DNA of 64,000 nucleotides, taken from assembly GCA_033725935.1 (NCBI GenBank), contig MU867072.1, forward strand, positions 496,001 to 560,000, in the 5' to 3' direction. The translations under genes were made by a program, and so were the position numbers. Below are positions 20,803 to 32,212 of this stretch, one piece after another. How positions within the stretch are numbered: position 1 is the stretch's first letter; the number at the start of each line of letters is the position of its first letter. The notes under the pieces were generated by a model, which was not told the origin of the DNA, made no database searches, and worked only from the letters and a program-made list of their open reading frames with translations. Source of the DNA: Cladorrhinum sp. PSN259. Taxonomy: Eukaryota; Ascomycota; Sordariomycetes; Sordariales; Podosporaceae.

Positions 20803-21969
20803 ATGGCTTCGGCACGACAGGTCAACATTGCTATCATTGGTAATTCTCCTACTTAAAGTTTCAGTCCCGTGTAGACACTCAGTTCCGCTTACACTGGCCT
20901 TACCCCAGGCGCTGGCGGGGTTGGAAAGTGCTTCCTCGGCCAGCTCGAGAAGCTCGCCCAGCGTAAACCCAGCCCAAAACTCGTTCTCACCTACATTTCG
21001 ACGAGCAAGAAGGCCCTCTACAACGATAATCACGCCTCCATCAGCTTCGACAATGTCACCTCTACCCTTGCATCGTCGTCACAGGCTCCCCTCGCGCCCT
21101 CCAAGCTCGTCGAGTACCTCAGCTCCGCCAGTTCCAAGACCGTCCTCGTCGACAACACCAGCTCACAGGAAGTCGCCGATGCCTACCCCCTTTTCCTTAG
21201 CAAAGGTATCAGCATCGTAACCCCCAACAAGAAGGCTTTCTCGGGCTCGTACAAGCTCTGGCAGGACATCTTTAGTGCTGCTGAGCAGTCCGGTGCCAAG
21301 GTCTACCACGAGTCTTCGGTCGGTGCCGGTCTTCCCGTTATTTCCACCCTGAAGGATTTGGTCGAGACTGGCGACGAGGTCACCAAGATTGAGGGTGTCT
21401 TTAGCGGCACCATGTCCTTCCTCTTCAACTCTTTTGCACCTACCTCCGGCTCTGGCGGGCAGTGGTCTGCTGAGGTCAAGAAGGCAAAGGAGCTGGGCTA
21501 TACTGAACCCGATCCGCGTGACGACTTGAATGGCCTGGATGTTGCTCGCAAGCTTACCATTCTTGCTCGCTTGGCTGGTCTTGAGGTTGAGTCTCCTACT
21601 TCGTTCCCCGTGCAGAGCTTGATTCCCAAGGAGCTCGAGTCCGTCTCGACTGGAGACGAGTTCCTCGAGAAGCTCCCGGCATTTGACTCGCAGATGGAGG
21701 AGGTCAAGAATGCGGCTGAGAAGGAAGGCAAAGTGGTGCGCTTTGTTGGAAGCATTGACGTGGCCACGAAGCAGGTCAAGGTTGGACTTGAGAAGTTTGA
21801 TCTCTCTCATCCCATCGCGGCGCTGAAGGGAAGTGACAACATCATTAGCTTCTACACTAAGCGGTATGGAAGCAACCCCCTGATCATCCAAGGCGCCGGT
21901 GCCGGCGGGGAGGTGACAGCTATGGGAGTGACAGGTGACCTCATCAAGGTGGTCTCTCAGATTGCTTGA
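20803..21969 (+). CDS. HOM6: Homoserine dehydrogenase
   Basis: Exons 20803-20839 and 20909-21969 (69-nt intron) give 365 aa, close to the 359 aa of yeast Hom6. The enzyme reduces aspartate semialdehyde to homoserine with NAD(P)H, the branch point to threonine and methionine. The intron splits the glycine-rich nucleotide-binding loop, which reads VNIAIIGAGGVGKCFL after splicing. Family landmarks follow in order: VDNTSSQEVADAYP, IVTPNKKAFSG, YHESSVGAGLPVISTLKDL, FSGTMSFLFN, YTEPDPRDDLNGLDVARKL and the C-terminal GAGAGGEVTAMGV. There is no aspartokinase domain and no ACT domain, as is usual in fungi. Confidence 0.96.
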
Positions 21970-22115
21970 ACAATTCAACGCCAAAACCATCTTTTGAGCT
22001 TATCTTCCATGACTTTTGTTATCCTTCTCAGATATCCTCCTTTATGGACCGTATTTTTTGCGCGCGCATGTACATGAACAACTTAATTCCCAATCACCCT
22101 TCTACTGCTGTCTAC

Positions 22116-22498
22116 TCAGGCTTCTTTCTTGTTTGCCTTGCCGTTCGACGATGAGCCATTCCCATTCGGTTGATTCGTCGGCTGAGCCGCTGCCTGGCGG
22201 CGGAAGACTATGTCGATGAGACCACCAATGCCGGATAGCCTCCAAAGCCAGAGGCTGATGTCGTATATGATCAGAAGGATGATGGGGCCGATAAGGATCG
22301 AGGCAAGGGTTATCTTTGTTGTCCATGGTTAGTCCAAGTGTGGAGGTCAGTATCAGCGGGGTGCAGGCTTACAAAGAGAAACGAAAGGACGCGAAGGAAG
22401 GCAAGCTCGGTGAACCACTGATAGTATTCCCTGATGGTGTCGGTGACGAGAGCCATCTCAGGCGGTATTTGTTCGGGCGAGCTCTGAAACCGATACAT
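22116..22498 (-). CDS. Small spliced membrane protein, 107 aa, unknown function
   Basis: Exons 22373-22498 and 22116-22313 (59-nt intron, GTAAGC donor and AAAG acceptor, phase 0) give 107 aa. Neither exon shows the protein alone. Joined, they form one continuous hydrophobic region from about residue 33 to 67: ELAFLRVLSFLF from exon 1, then ITLASILIGPIILLIIYDIS and LWLWRL from exon 2. The tail is polar and Asn/Gly/Ser/Lys-rich (QPTNQPNGNGSSSNGKANKK). The hydrophobic core is long enough for a hairpin or for a helix running into an amphipathic segment. A second Met at residue 15 (MALVTDTIREYYQWF) may be the true start. I recognise no named family. Confidence 0.72.
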
Positions 22499-23238
22499 AA
22501 ATAGCTATGGTTTGTGAACCGTGGCAATTGATCGGGCACGTCTGCGGCGCTCGACAATGTGGTAGATGTTAAAAGCAACAACTGCAGAACCGGGTTGAAA
22601 CGTCTGGTTTTGACAAAATAAACGCTGCCCAGATGCCTATGTATTTGAGTTTCGGTCAAGATGGGGCACTCTCTTTTCCGGATCCAAATAAGCTTCCATC
22701 AGGGCTGACTTGAGAAGCTGGGAAGGGCGGCTGCTGCAACTGCCAGGGGCAACGTATTATTAGGGATGACGGGAGATATACAACGAACGGAGGCCCCCCA
22801 AACCTTGGCCCAGACCTGGAATCGACTGAACTGTTGTTTACCTCTCGTTGGAGAATCCGATACTTGATAAAGCTGGGTGTGGGACGGGGATGACGACCTT
22901 GTCTGGGGCGTGCTGGGCTGCCACGCTCCCACAGGGAGCTCTGACAGCTCGGGCCACAGGGAGTCAGGCGCCCACAATTCTGGGGCCGCCAAGAAACGCC
23001 ATTCGGCCTCGCAGTGTTCAATCCCTGCCGATTTGCAGGGAATCGTGGAAGTCTTCCATTTCCCCACATCTGTTGCTGGGGCGCGCACTGCGCATCCTCA
23101 AGCCGGAGCTTTCGTCCCTTGAAAGTTCGCAGGGGCGTGGGGGAGCTTGACATGAGTTTCTCAAAACAGCAATCTTTCAAAATTCCAACAAACATTTCTT
23201 GCGAATCACACAATCACATCGCGCAAACAGATATCACA
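22499..23238. other. Divergent promoter region, no gene supported
   Basis: This 740-base stretch separates the 107-aa membrane protein (reverse) from the CCDC174-family gene (forward). Long open frames exist on both strands between 22656 and 23213, but they begin at non-ATG codons or overlap each other and have no recognisable features. Confidence 0.45.
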
Positions 23239-24294
23239 ATGCCGCGACCACAAGATCCAAACCTGTACGGGCAACCCCCGCCCAAGAAGCAAAAGAAAGA
23301 AATGCCACTATCTGGTTCCCTTGCTTTCACATCCCAACTCAGCTCTCTCATGGCCACCGCATCATCATCATCATCCTCCTCCTCGACGTCAGGGAGGCCT
23401 CGTCCTTCCAAATCAAAAACCGACGACCTCTTTAAATCCGTCAAAGTCAAACGAAAAGAACAACGTCCGCCTTCTTATTCCGATGCCTCCTCTACTACAA
23501 CTAAACTGAACCTCAAAACCCCAACCACAACCGAAGAAGAAAAAGAAACCCTCGCCCTCTCGCGGGCAAAGATGGAATCAAAAGCACGCCTCTACGCAGC
23601 CATGAAGCGAGGCGACTACATTGGTAAAGAATACGGACTCGTCGATTTTGATCGCAAATGGGCCGAATCACATGCACCGGACAACAACCCACCATCCTCA
23701 TCAGGTTCCGATTCTGAATCAGAGCCAGAAGAAGACAACAAAAACAAGAAACGCGCAGAACGAGAAGAAGCACTAATTGAGCACACGGACGACTTTGGTC
23801 GAACCCGCTTTCTGACACCTTCGCAAATCGCCTCCCTAAACCGGTCAGCATTAGCCTCCGCCTCCCTGGCAGAAATATCCGCCCGCCCTTCCCGTCCAGA
23901 AGAAGTAATATACGGCGACGCGATCCAAACCTCTGCTTTTGCGCAATCGGAAGAGATGCAAACCCTGGCGCAAAAGAGGGACCGTTCCGCCACTCCTCCC
24001 CCGGACGTTCACTACGACGCCAATCATGAGATACGTACCAAGGGAGTAGGGTTCTACAAGTTCAGTCGGGATGCAGAGGGCAGAGAAAAAGAGATGGAGG
24101 CGCTCAAATCAGATCGAGAAAAAACAGAGGAAGTGAGGAAGAAGAAGAGAGAAGAAGAAAAAGAGAAGAGGAAAAAAGAAATCGAAAAGAGGAGGAAGGA
24201 AATTGAGAGTCGACGAAAAGAGATGGGGGAGAAGAGGGCAGAAAAGATTGCCGATGAGTTTTTGGAGGGATTGGGGAGGGATTTGATCAAGTGA
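23239..24294 (+). CDS. CCDC174-family coiled-coil protein
   Basis: Intronless, 351 aa from the ATG at 23239, which follows a CACA context. The N-terminal third is Ser-rich with a basic patch. The body has the conserved blocks of the CCDC174 (DUF4078) family: a helix with KARLYAAMKRGDYIGKEYGL, then LVDFDRKWAE, the acidic Ser stretch, HTDDFGRTRFLTP, and HYDANHEIRTKGVGFYKFS. It ends with about 70 residues of nearly uninterrupted Lys/Arg/Glu coiled coil. Human CCDC174 is nuclear and has been linked to the exon junction complex; the same role here is inference. I start at 23239 because the upstream extension is Cys/Pro-rich and unlike the family. Confidence 0.86.
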   Translation: MPRPQDPNLYGQPPPKKQKKEMPLSGSLAFTSQLSSLMATASSSSSSSSTSGRPRPSKSKTDDLFKSVKVKRKEQRPPSYSDASSTTTKLNLKTPTTTEEEKETLALSRAKMESKARLYAAMKRGDYIGKEYGLVDFDRKWAESHAPDNNPPSSSGSDSESEPEEDNKNKKRAEREEALIEHTDDFGRTRFLTPSQIASLNRSALASASLAEISARPSRPEEVIYGDAIQTSAFAQSEEMQTLAQKRDRSATPPPDVHYDANHEIRTKGVGFYKFSRDAEGREKEMEALKSDREKTEEVRKKKREEEKEKRKKEIEKRRKEIESRRKEMGEKRAEKIADEFLEGLGRDLIK

Positions 24295-25413
24295 AAGTGC
24301 AGTCTGCCGGGTATGCTGTTAAGAGGGAGAGAGAGCGAGAGATTCGGCTGAGAATTTTGAGAAGAAGGGTAAGCGAGATGTTGCTGCTAGTACATACAAA
24401 AGTGAAAGATTGGTCCTGCCTTTTGGCTGTCACGTCATTGAGACCGCGGAGATTATGGCAAAGAAGAAGCAAAGCCGTCAAGCCGTCTACATATATATCT
24501 ACATATACCTTTCAAAACGGAATGATACCCACACTGATCACTAAGATCAAATGTTCAAAAATAGACAAAACCAGATTTATGATAATCAAGCAAAAGCTCG
24601 TTCTTCCCCAACTGAAGTGAAATACATATGTTTGATAGATTGCACATGATATATATATACATACTTTCGCTACTAATATACGCTAAAACCGAGTATTTCT
24701 ACAGGTAAAGTAAATACTCAAAATATAGACAAAAATAGAAGAAGAAGCGTCATAAAAAAAAACAGACTATGGTATCCCCGCGAGCAACAAGGAAACCAAA
24801 AAGGAGCTTCAAATCAAGGACAATAGATGATGATATGAACACACCACAAAAAAAAGATATCCAAAAAAAAAACCCATATAACCCCCCCCCCCCCCCTTCC
24901 ACCCTACTCAAGATTATCTCCCACGGAATATCCCAAATGAAAGGGAAAAAGTGCCCTCTTCTTACGTTTTCGCTCTAACGATAAACGATAATAGTAAACG
25001 GGATGAGGTATGATGATTGCCAATTCACGCCAGCCAAAGGAGATATAGAAGGAAACTCCCCCCTCGAAAAGGCAGAAAGCAGTGCCCCCATTTGTTATCC
25101 CACAAAGACATAAAAAGTCCCTTTTTTCATATGTATATAAATCCTCCAAAAGTTGTATGTGCTGTTGGTAGTATCCAGAAACGCCAGCCGGTAAACCTGA
25201 TATGGACGATGAATAGTGTGGTAGTGTAAAAAGATAAAAGAAAAGCACACCGCCCTAAAAAGCCGCACTCAAGTGCTGGCTTATATGCCATTGTTTTGGA
25301 TGCCGAACCACAAGAGAGAAGTGTAGTGATGAAATCATGCGAGATGAAATATATGTTCCGCTTGCTAAAAAAAATAAATGCATAGAGAAATGGGGATCAT
25401 AGATGTTGTGAAA
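24295..25413. other. Convergent 3' region with homopolymer runs
   Basis: Both flanking genes end here. The sequence is strongly A-rich on the forward strand from about 24550 to 24900, holds several ATATATAC runs near 24650, and has a run of 15 Cs at 24882-24896. No gene is supported. Confidence 0.5.
24882..24896. repeat. Homopolymer C run
   Basis: Fifteen consecutive Cs in an otherwise A-rich 3' region. Such runs vary in length between strains and are prone to sequencing error. Confidence 0.8.
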
Positions 25414-28099
25414 TCATATCCGCCACCACATACATCCGCATGGACTCATATCCGGGTACGTATCCCTAGTAAGTAGCCTGGATTCCTTTTCCCAGGCAAA
25501 TGAAGATCTCTTTGAAGAGGATGACGACGATGAAGAGGAATCAGAATTTTGCCCTGGTCCTGGTCCTGGTCCTGGCCCTGCTCCGGGACCACGGGACGGT
25601 TCATTCTCCACAATCTTGATGACGACGGGGTTTCCCTTCGAGTCCGTCACAGGTTTAGCCTCTATACCATGACCTTGAATCTCGATCTGCCTGCACTCCG
25701 CTTCTCGTCCGCCAGGCAACCATACGCGGCGCTCCCCAAGTTTGATGACCCTGGGAAAGAAAGGAGGCGGTGGCCCGTAGTTGTCGCCTGTGTCTATTGT
25801 GCCAAATGTGGGCGTACCTGTTGGAGACGAGGATTCCGTGGAAGTGCTTGTGTGGTTGTCCTCACCAATGGACCGTGCTTCAGGCCCGCGATCTTTTGAT
25901 CTTGAAGGGGAATCATTGGATCCTGCCCCAATTCCCCCCTCTGAAAAGAATTCTCCGGGGCGGTTTTGGCCCGAGTTTTGTCCAAAATTCTGCGGTGGGT
26001 TTCGCTGTGAATTTTGCTGCGAGTTCCCTGGCAGATTCGAAGGCAGACTTGCTTGAGCTACATCTGTAGATGAGCTGGACCGTTCTGGAGGTGGTGCTGT
26101 CGGAGTTGCGGGGTTCACGCCCTCAGTCTTCGATGGTGATTCTGATACCGACTGCGTAGGTATAGGCCCATATCCTTGTGATGGCTTCACTCCTCCCATC
26201 CCATTGCCGCTACCAGCGCCGCCCCCCACACCACCAGGCGGAAATCCAGACAAGCTCGTATTCTGTTGAGGATATATAAAGAGCTCCAGGTAGACGTCGG
26301 GCCAGGTGCAAACCCAGGGCTTGTCTCCTCGCCTTAAAAGACCCTTCCGTTTGAAATCCGAGATCCCCGCAATGCTCCGAATCCTTCTCCCAGGAACGGA
26401 AGGAGTGAGGGAGGAGTTGAGTAAAATCTCCGGGATAACAACTGTCTTGTTGTATTGCAATAATTTGTACCATGCCGGCCCTCGGGTCGTCTCAAAAGTG
26501 TCGTTGACCAGTTCCAGAGTAAAAGGCTTTTCAAACCGAGGCGGTTGCTCGCCATACGAGTAAACATTGTTTGAAATGGTTAGTGACTCATTGGTAGTCA
26601 AGCTAGCAGTGTATCCGGCGTTTTCTTGGGCTATGGTCAAGTGAGGGTACATCACGAAGAAGCAGTTCCAAGCTTGCGATAGTGTTGTGTCCTGAAAGCA
26701 CGTCTTTGACTCACGGCTGGGCATCAGCGCCATGCTGAAAGTGCCCGTGGGCAAGGGCTGGAGATCTGGTGGCGTGGGAACAGGAATAGCGCCAAACGTC
26801 GCCGTTGGCACCAGTGATGCGTGTGGTGACCTTTAGTATAGTCAGCTGCCGGTTCTACATTGTTCGGGAGGACCCTACTTACCAAGGTCTGCGAGGTTTC
26901 TTTTGCTTTGATAAAAACGCCCCTATGACTGATCCCAGTATCACCCCCATGAGCAACAGTAGCAATCCTATCATGCATATCACCCAATATGGGACTATGC
27001 CCCACAGTTTTCGTCTCATCCACAGCTGCCACGGCTTCAATGGTTTCTCCTTTTCAGTCACACCATCCATGAACGGCTTATAGGCGTTCTGGCTCTGCGT
27101 ACTATCAGATGTAAAGCTTCGCGACGAATGTCTTGATTGTGGCGACCCGAGGTCATCTGTGGAATCAAACTCTGGATTTCGTGTTGCCAGGCCGATGCCC
27201 CCCGCACCAGAAATCTCCGGCGTCGATGATGTACGCTGCGTCACCACAGGGGGGACTGCTGGCGCAACAGCTATAGCAGGAGCCGGAGCAAGAATCGTTT
27301 CTTGTTGAGTTGCGGCAGTCGGGTTGCCTTCGACGGCTTCTATCTTACGGACATAGCTCTCATCCGGGTATCTGGTATATGGAGGGAGTTGTTCGGTATG
27401 TCCGTCTGGGCCGATTAAGTCGGCAGACTCTTCGCCATCTGGGCCAAGTCGCCTCTGATACTGATCTGGTAGACCATGGAAGCCCAAAGGAATGGATTGA
27501 TCTTGATTGGTCCTTGTTTCAGTCCCATCGGTTTGGGGATACATCTCGTAAGGGTGGCTTGGCCCCCTAGGTCCGGCATAAGAGGATTCAGATATTGGAA
27601 CCGTAGATGCGGTGGTCGTACTCATGGTTCTAGCCATCCTCACATCTTGCGGGTACATCTGATATGGATGCGACGGCCCTAGTGGTCCTTGATAGGAGCT
27701 CTCGGAAGGAAGGTATGCGGTAGAATCAGTCGATGCGCTCAATTGACGAGTCAATCCCTCTGGTTCTGGTATCTGTTCCATTCCCCCTTCCCGGCGTAAT
27801 GTTAACGAATCCTGCGGTCTATGGGGCTTCGATACGCTTGACGGACGGGCCTTTCGTGCTGATTCAGGGCTTTCCTCGCCGAGTATGGTAGCAGAAGAAG
27901 ATGCCAGAGACGGCGTTGATGGAGGCGGTGGCAGCGGCGGTGCTGGTTGGCTGAATTGTGCAGGTCGAAATCCATCTGCGACCATACCCATTGCCATCAT
28001 GTCCACATCTTCATCCGCATCATGAACTGATATCCTCACAGAGTTCCTTGTCGATACCCTCCTCTCCGGCGCGCCGGTCTTTTCAGATGTTGAGTCCAT
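25414..28099 (-). CDS. Large single-pass membrane protein with a disordered cytosolic half and an extracellular half
   Basis: Exons 26883-28099 and 25414-26830 (52-nt intron, GTAAGT donor) give 877 aa. Residues 1-365 are low complexity and contain two copies of a motif with the core SSY-x-GP-x-GPSHPY-x-MYPQ, at about residues 134 and 170. A Lys/Trp/Arg-rich stretch leads into one membrane helix at about 370-395 (WVICMIGLLLLLMGVILGSV), closed by SKQKKPRRPW. The splice falls in that Trp codon. The remaining 470 residues would be outside: a globular part with N-glycosylation sites and paired Cys (SKTCFQDTT, QAWNCFF, PWVCTWPDVYLELFIYP), a long Gly/Asn/Gln/Ser linker, then a second short folded segment and a Ser run. 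With no signal peptide, an N-in type II topology fits. No named family is recognised. Confidence 0.8.
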
Positions 28100-31000
28100 A
28101 CTCGCTCCGGGTCGCGTCCCTGAATCGCAATCGTATTGAAGTACTGGAAATGCTGTTGTTCAAAGCCGGAAAGGAAAGACGGCTGTCGACACCATCAACT
28201 ATTCATTGACGGGCGACAGGAACCGGCCGAGTCATCCGCCCCTTGGCCTGCGTGCGCTTCTCGAAGGTTGAAACTGCGTTCCCCCAGTCCAATCCGGATA
28301 TCCTGTAAATCGAGTGTTCGATCTGAGGTGCACAACAGTCGTCGATGGTTACGCCCAAGGATTTCTTCGACGGCAGTCGCAACTATGGGAGTGCGAAGGG
28401 TAGCGTTTGATGGTTGCAAGGGTTAGTTAGTTGACTGGCATCCAGGTCAGGTGGGTAGTTGAATATGGTAGTCCACGGTCCAGCCACGGATATCAGCCGG
28501 ATGGCCTTCCTGCGCGCGGAGACGAGGAGAAGGTCCTCGGTCTGCTTGAGAAAGCACTCTCAGTCTGTGTGGGCGACTGGGTTTCGGACTCAAATTGGGG
28601 GGGTAAAAAGAGCATATTGCCATTGGCGGGTCGTTGAATGGGGAGAGATGCCCTGGCCTTCCCCCTTGGTCCTCGAACATCGGGCGGATTTGCACTGGTG
28701 GGACTCTCGGCGCGCTTGGCAAGCCGACTTTGTGGCAGGGATTGGCACTCACACTAGCTGGTTATTGGTGGATGAAGCTCAATCCCACCCAGATTTGCCC
28801 GCTCGTCCCCTCTCCACCCAGACAGGCCAAGGAACATCATGATCCGGCAATGTCTATCTGCAGCTATAATACCTTTCTGGAACCCCCCAGTGCCACCGTT
28901 GCTCCATTTTTGGACTTTTTCAGAAACCGGCTGTAGGACCAGGACAAGAGAAAAGCAAACTCTTTCTCTCTTGGCCTGCTCTGATCATGATATCATTTCG
29001 CCAAACCTTGTCGTTGTTGCTTCGCATCTTCTTAATCGACTCGATGCCTCTGCTTCCTGCGCCTGAATAGAACGCTCACTCCTTCCACGTTGCATCCGTC
29101 CTGAATATTAATTAATGGGCTGTTGATGTGATGAAAAGAACCTTCTTGGCCCATTGCACGTTTTAGCTCGTGGCACAGAAAAGCGATGGCCGGCCAGTCT
29201 TCGGCAGCCACAGCAATATATGACCCGCAGATATCAATATCTGCCGCGGCCCAGGATTCGCTCTTGATTTGAGCCTATGGGTAGTATTCCCAAGCTGGAA
29301 GCTGAACCGGAGTGAGTGGCCAGCCGGGGCGGCAGGGCCCCAGATTTCGATCTATGGCGAAATGAAACTGTGTATAGGTGTGAAGTAATTTTTACATTGC
29401 GCAAAAAGTCTGGTGTGGTGAGTGATCCAGGGATTGCATAGTGAGGCCCCCTCGCGCTCCAGCATGGTCTCAACTGCTTCAGATGGGCGGCGCTCCTAAG
29501 AAAAAGCTAAGCCTGTGATCTGTTAAGGTATGCAGGCAGATTCCAGTTCCCTCCCGTTGCGTCAGTGCATGTTTGTTGGATCCACTATCCAGGAACGGTT
29601 TCTCGACGCGGGCATCAGGAGGAGTCAAAACGCTGGTGCCCGGTCGAAACTCTCAGGAGGGGTGTCTCGGGGCAAGGGGCTGCTGCAGCAGGACCTCAGC
29701 TGAGCTTTGAGGTTCGTCAGCACAGAACCGCATTCACACAGATACTGCGTGTCTTTTTTTGTTCCTGTACGAATTATTTAGAAGCGCGCAAGAATCGGAG
29801 GTGGATGTTCAGGTCCCGGTTAAAGCTGAGTGATGTTGGATTGGGTGATGGGAGCTGGATCGATTACATCGATCCCGTCGTGGGGTGCGCTAGGGCAGGT
29901 CGAGTCTCGACCGTTGAGACTTTGAAAACTTGCAGGTTCGGATGTCTCCTTCTTTTTTCGGTCTGGCCTCCGTTACCTGCCGGAAGGTGCAATGCACTCG
30001 GTTGAAGTGCCCCAGACGGAATACACCATGGCAGCAGGTCCGGTCACTATATGTAAATAAGGAATAGGCTGACTTCATTACTTTTTATACAGAGAGGACT
30101 TGCAGAGAAGTGACAGGAGACCATTCTAAGAAAACAAGCAATTTGGTGCCTCGCAAGAGGATCCTTGTTAGCGGTTAGTATCACCATCCCCACACCGTTC
30201 GCCCGATTCGGGGCAAGCTCGATGGGAGTTGCCGCGATCCTGGAGGCACCGTGGCGCGGCAGTTGAAGACTGCAACGGCGGCAATCAACGGCGCCTCATG
30301 TCTTTGTAGGAATCGTTTCCCTGCGAGATGAGTTTATTTCTTTGCTCTCAATTCTCCCATTTGTGCGGATACCGTATGCTCTTTTTGTTGAGCACGCCTC
30401 CAAGGTGGGCGGAGATTGGTGTCATGTTGAAATAGCATAATGCTGGCTCTAGAGAGGGGTTGATTGTTTACTGTCATGTTGCGCTTGCCTGCTAAATAAC
30501 GCTCATTGAGCTTTCATTTGGAGTTGGAACAACCGACGCCGGTGTCAACGTGAACTTGAAATTTGCAAAGGTTATGATGGGAGAAGCCGATTTCTGACGA
30601 TCGATCGGAGTGCGACAAACAACTATGCCGCAAAGCCAGGGGAGTCAGCCACTATGCAGCCAATGAACCATCCATCCGGCTGGGAGTACGATCAGCCTTC
30701 ACTCTATCGCTGGCTTGTTCATCACATACGGCTCCGTGCAGGATCCATCGGGCCTGCTTCTGCGGTTCTATGCACTCCCCCGATGGCCCTCTCGGTCGTG
30801 GGCGCGGATGAGGGGTTGGCTGAGGCTTGCTTGTCGTTTCCAGTTTTTTTTTTCCAGGAATAAACTTCGAATCAGGACACATCAAATCTGACCTGTCAAG
30901 GTGGCCACCATGATCAACTTCTCTTCCTTATTTTCCTTCAACAAAAGATAATACTCATCAACGGGGCCAACAGCCTTCATCCATGGATATGATGCGTTGG

Positions 31001-32212
31001 ACAATACGGGTGCTTGCAGCGACCCTTACATCGAGACACCGGTGCTGTCGTACAGCATGACCTCTCCCGTGTCGACTATAGTCAGTAGACTCGTGGTGTA
31101 GCTATCCGTCGGGTGAGGGGGTTGCCATGATGATGGGTGTTTGTCCCCGCGACAAGGCTCGGGGTACGTCCGTAACATCGAGGTTATTTTCTTTGCCCCG
31201 CTTCAATGGGAAAGTCGCCGTAAAAATGCAATTCTTAGACCGCCCGATGAGGCATCGGTAAGTGCACCATTTTCACCCAAATACTGTGAAGCCAGATTAC
31301 TCCCAGTGCAGCCAAACGAAGAGAAAATTTAGATCCGTGGCAACATGCACATAGCCTCTCCGCATCCCTCTCTGCTGTGGAATGGTCGGTCCGCATAAGC
31401 TGAGGGGAAACCAAGCAAGTTCCTGACGGCTACCCGCCAAGTTGTGATGGGATGACAGAAAGAAACCCCGGGCGCCTGCAAAGCAGGGCGTGTGGCTGAC
31501 TGAAATCTGGCACGCACCAAGGCCCACCATGCTCCTCCAATGCAGATCACCAATCGCCCTTCGCCCAGCTTGTGCGCCAAACAACCCCTCCATGCTGTAG
31601 CTTCCCGATCCCAATGCAGCCTATCATGTGTTGTTGGCAACGCAGTGTGAGGCTCTGGGGCACCGGGAACGTCTGTCACTTTTGGACTCTAGAGCAGCTG
31701 AGAGTGGAATAGTCCCAAGTAAGTTGGTGATATTTTGGCTCGGATCACACTGAGTGAGACCAAAAATGCATGCACCTCGGGCAACGCGGCGCTTTGCCCG
31801 ACTCGGCTGGACGAGACAGTGTTAATCATGGAGGTCCAGGCGGATGTGCCTCTCATGTACCTTACCTACTGCGTACATGGTGTGGTTGATGGTGAGCCCC
31901 CGAGCGTCACGGACCTATTTTACGCGATGTGTGTCTGGGCCAGCCCATCCCCATATTTCAAACCGATCCCCGTTTTCCTTTTCTTTCCATCCTCTGTCAA
32001 ATTTCCAAGTCGATACCGCCATCTCTTTCGCCCTGGAACTCTTTGCGACTCCAATTGGCCGCCAGGCTTGTTGTGCCACTGCTTGGCTCACCCTTAGTAG
32101 GACGATCATTGTCCTTCCTCACTGTTGATCGCCCAGGCAGCAAGGCTGCCTACCCGTCTCCCAGTACATCCAGTCTTTATAAGGTCAACTCTCAGTCCCT
32201 CGAGCTACCAGC
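28100..32212. other. 4.1-kb intergenic desert
   Basis: No gene can be supported across this stretch. The first 100 bases are the likely 5' leader of the membrane protein gene, and the last 200 hold the TATA box and leader of the gene at 32213. Open frames are short and have random-looking composition. Base composition is close to even, so it does not look like a transposon relic destroyed by repeat-induced point mutation. It could hold long regulatory sequence or noncoding transcripts. Confidence 0.5.
32178..32183 (+). promoter_or_regulatory. TATA box of the 32213 gene
   Basis: TATAAG within TCTTTATAAGG lies 30 bases before the ATG at 32213. This is a strong match to a core promoter element and supports that the low-complexity frame downstream is a real gene, although it implies a very short leader. 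Confidence 0.5.

Noticed and set aside
21163..21990. 275-codon open frame antisense to HOM6
   Set aside because: A shadow of the strongly conserved homoserine dehydrogenase frame.
28195..28419. 74-codon reverse frame upstream of the large membrane protein
   Set aside because: It looks somewhat protein-like but begins at TTG, has no in-frame ATG near its start, and lies where the 5' leader of the membrane protein gene is expected.
29565..30005. 146-codon forward frame in the first desert
   Set aside because: It begins at GTG and is rich in Cys, Trp and Arg, which is typical of chance frames in GC-balanced sequence.
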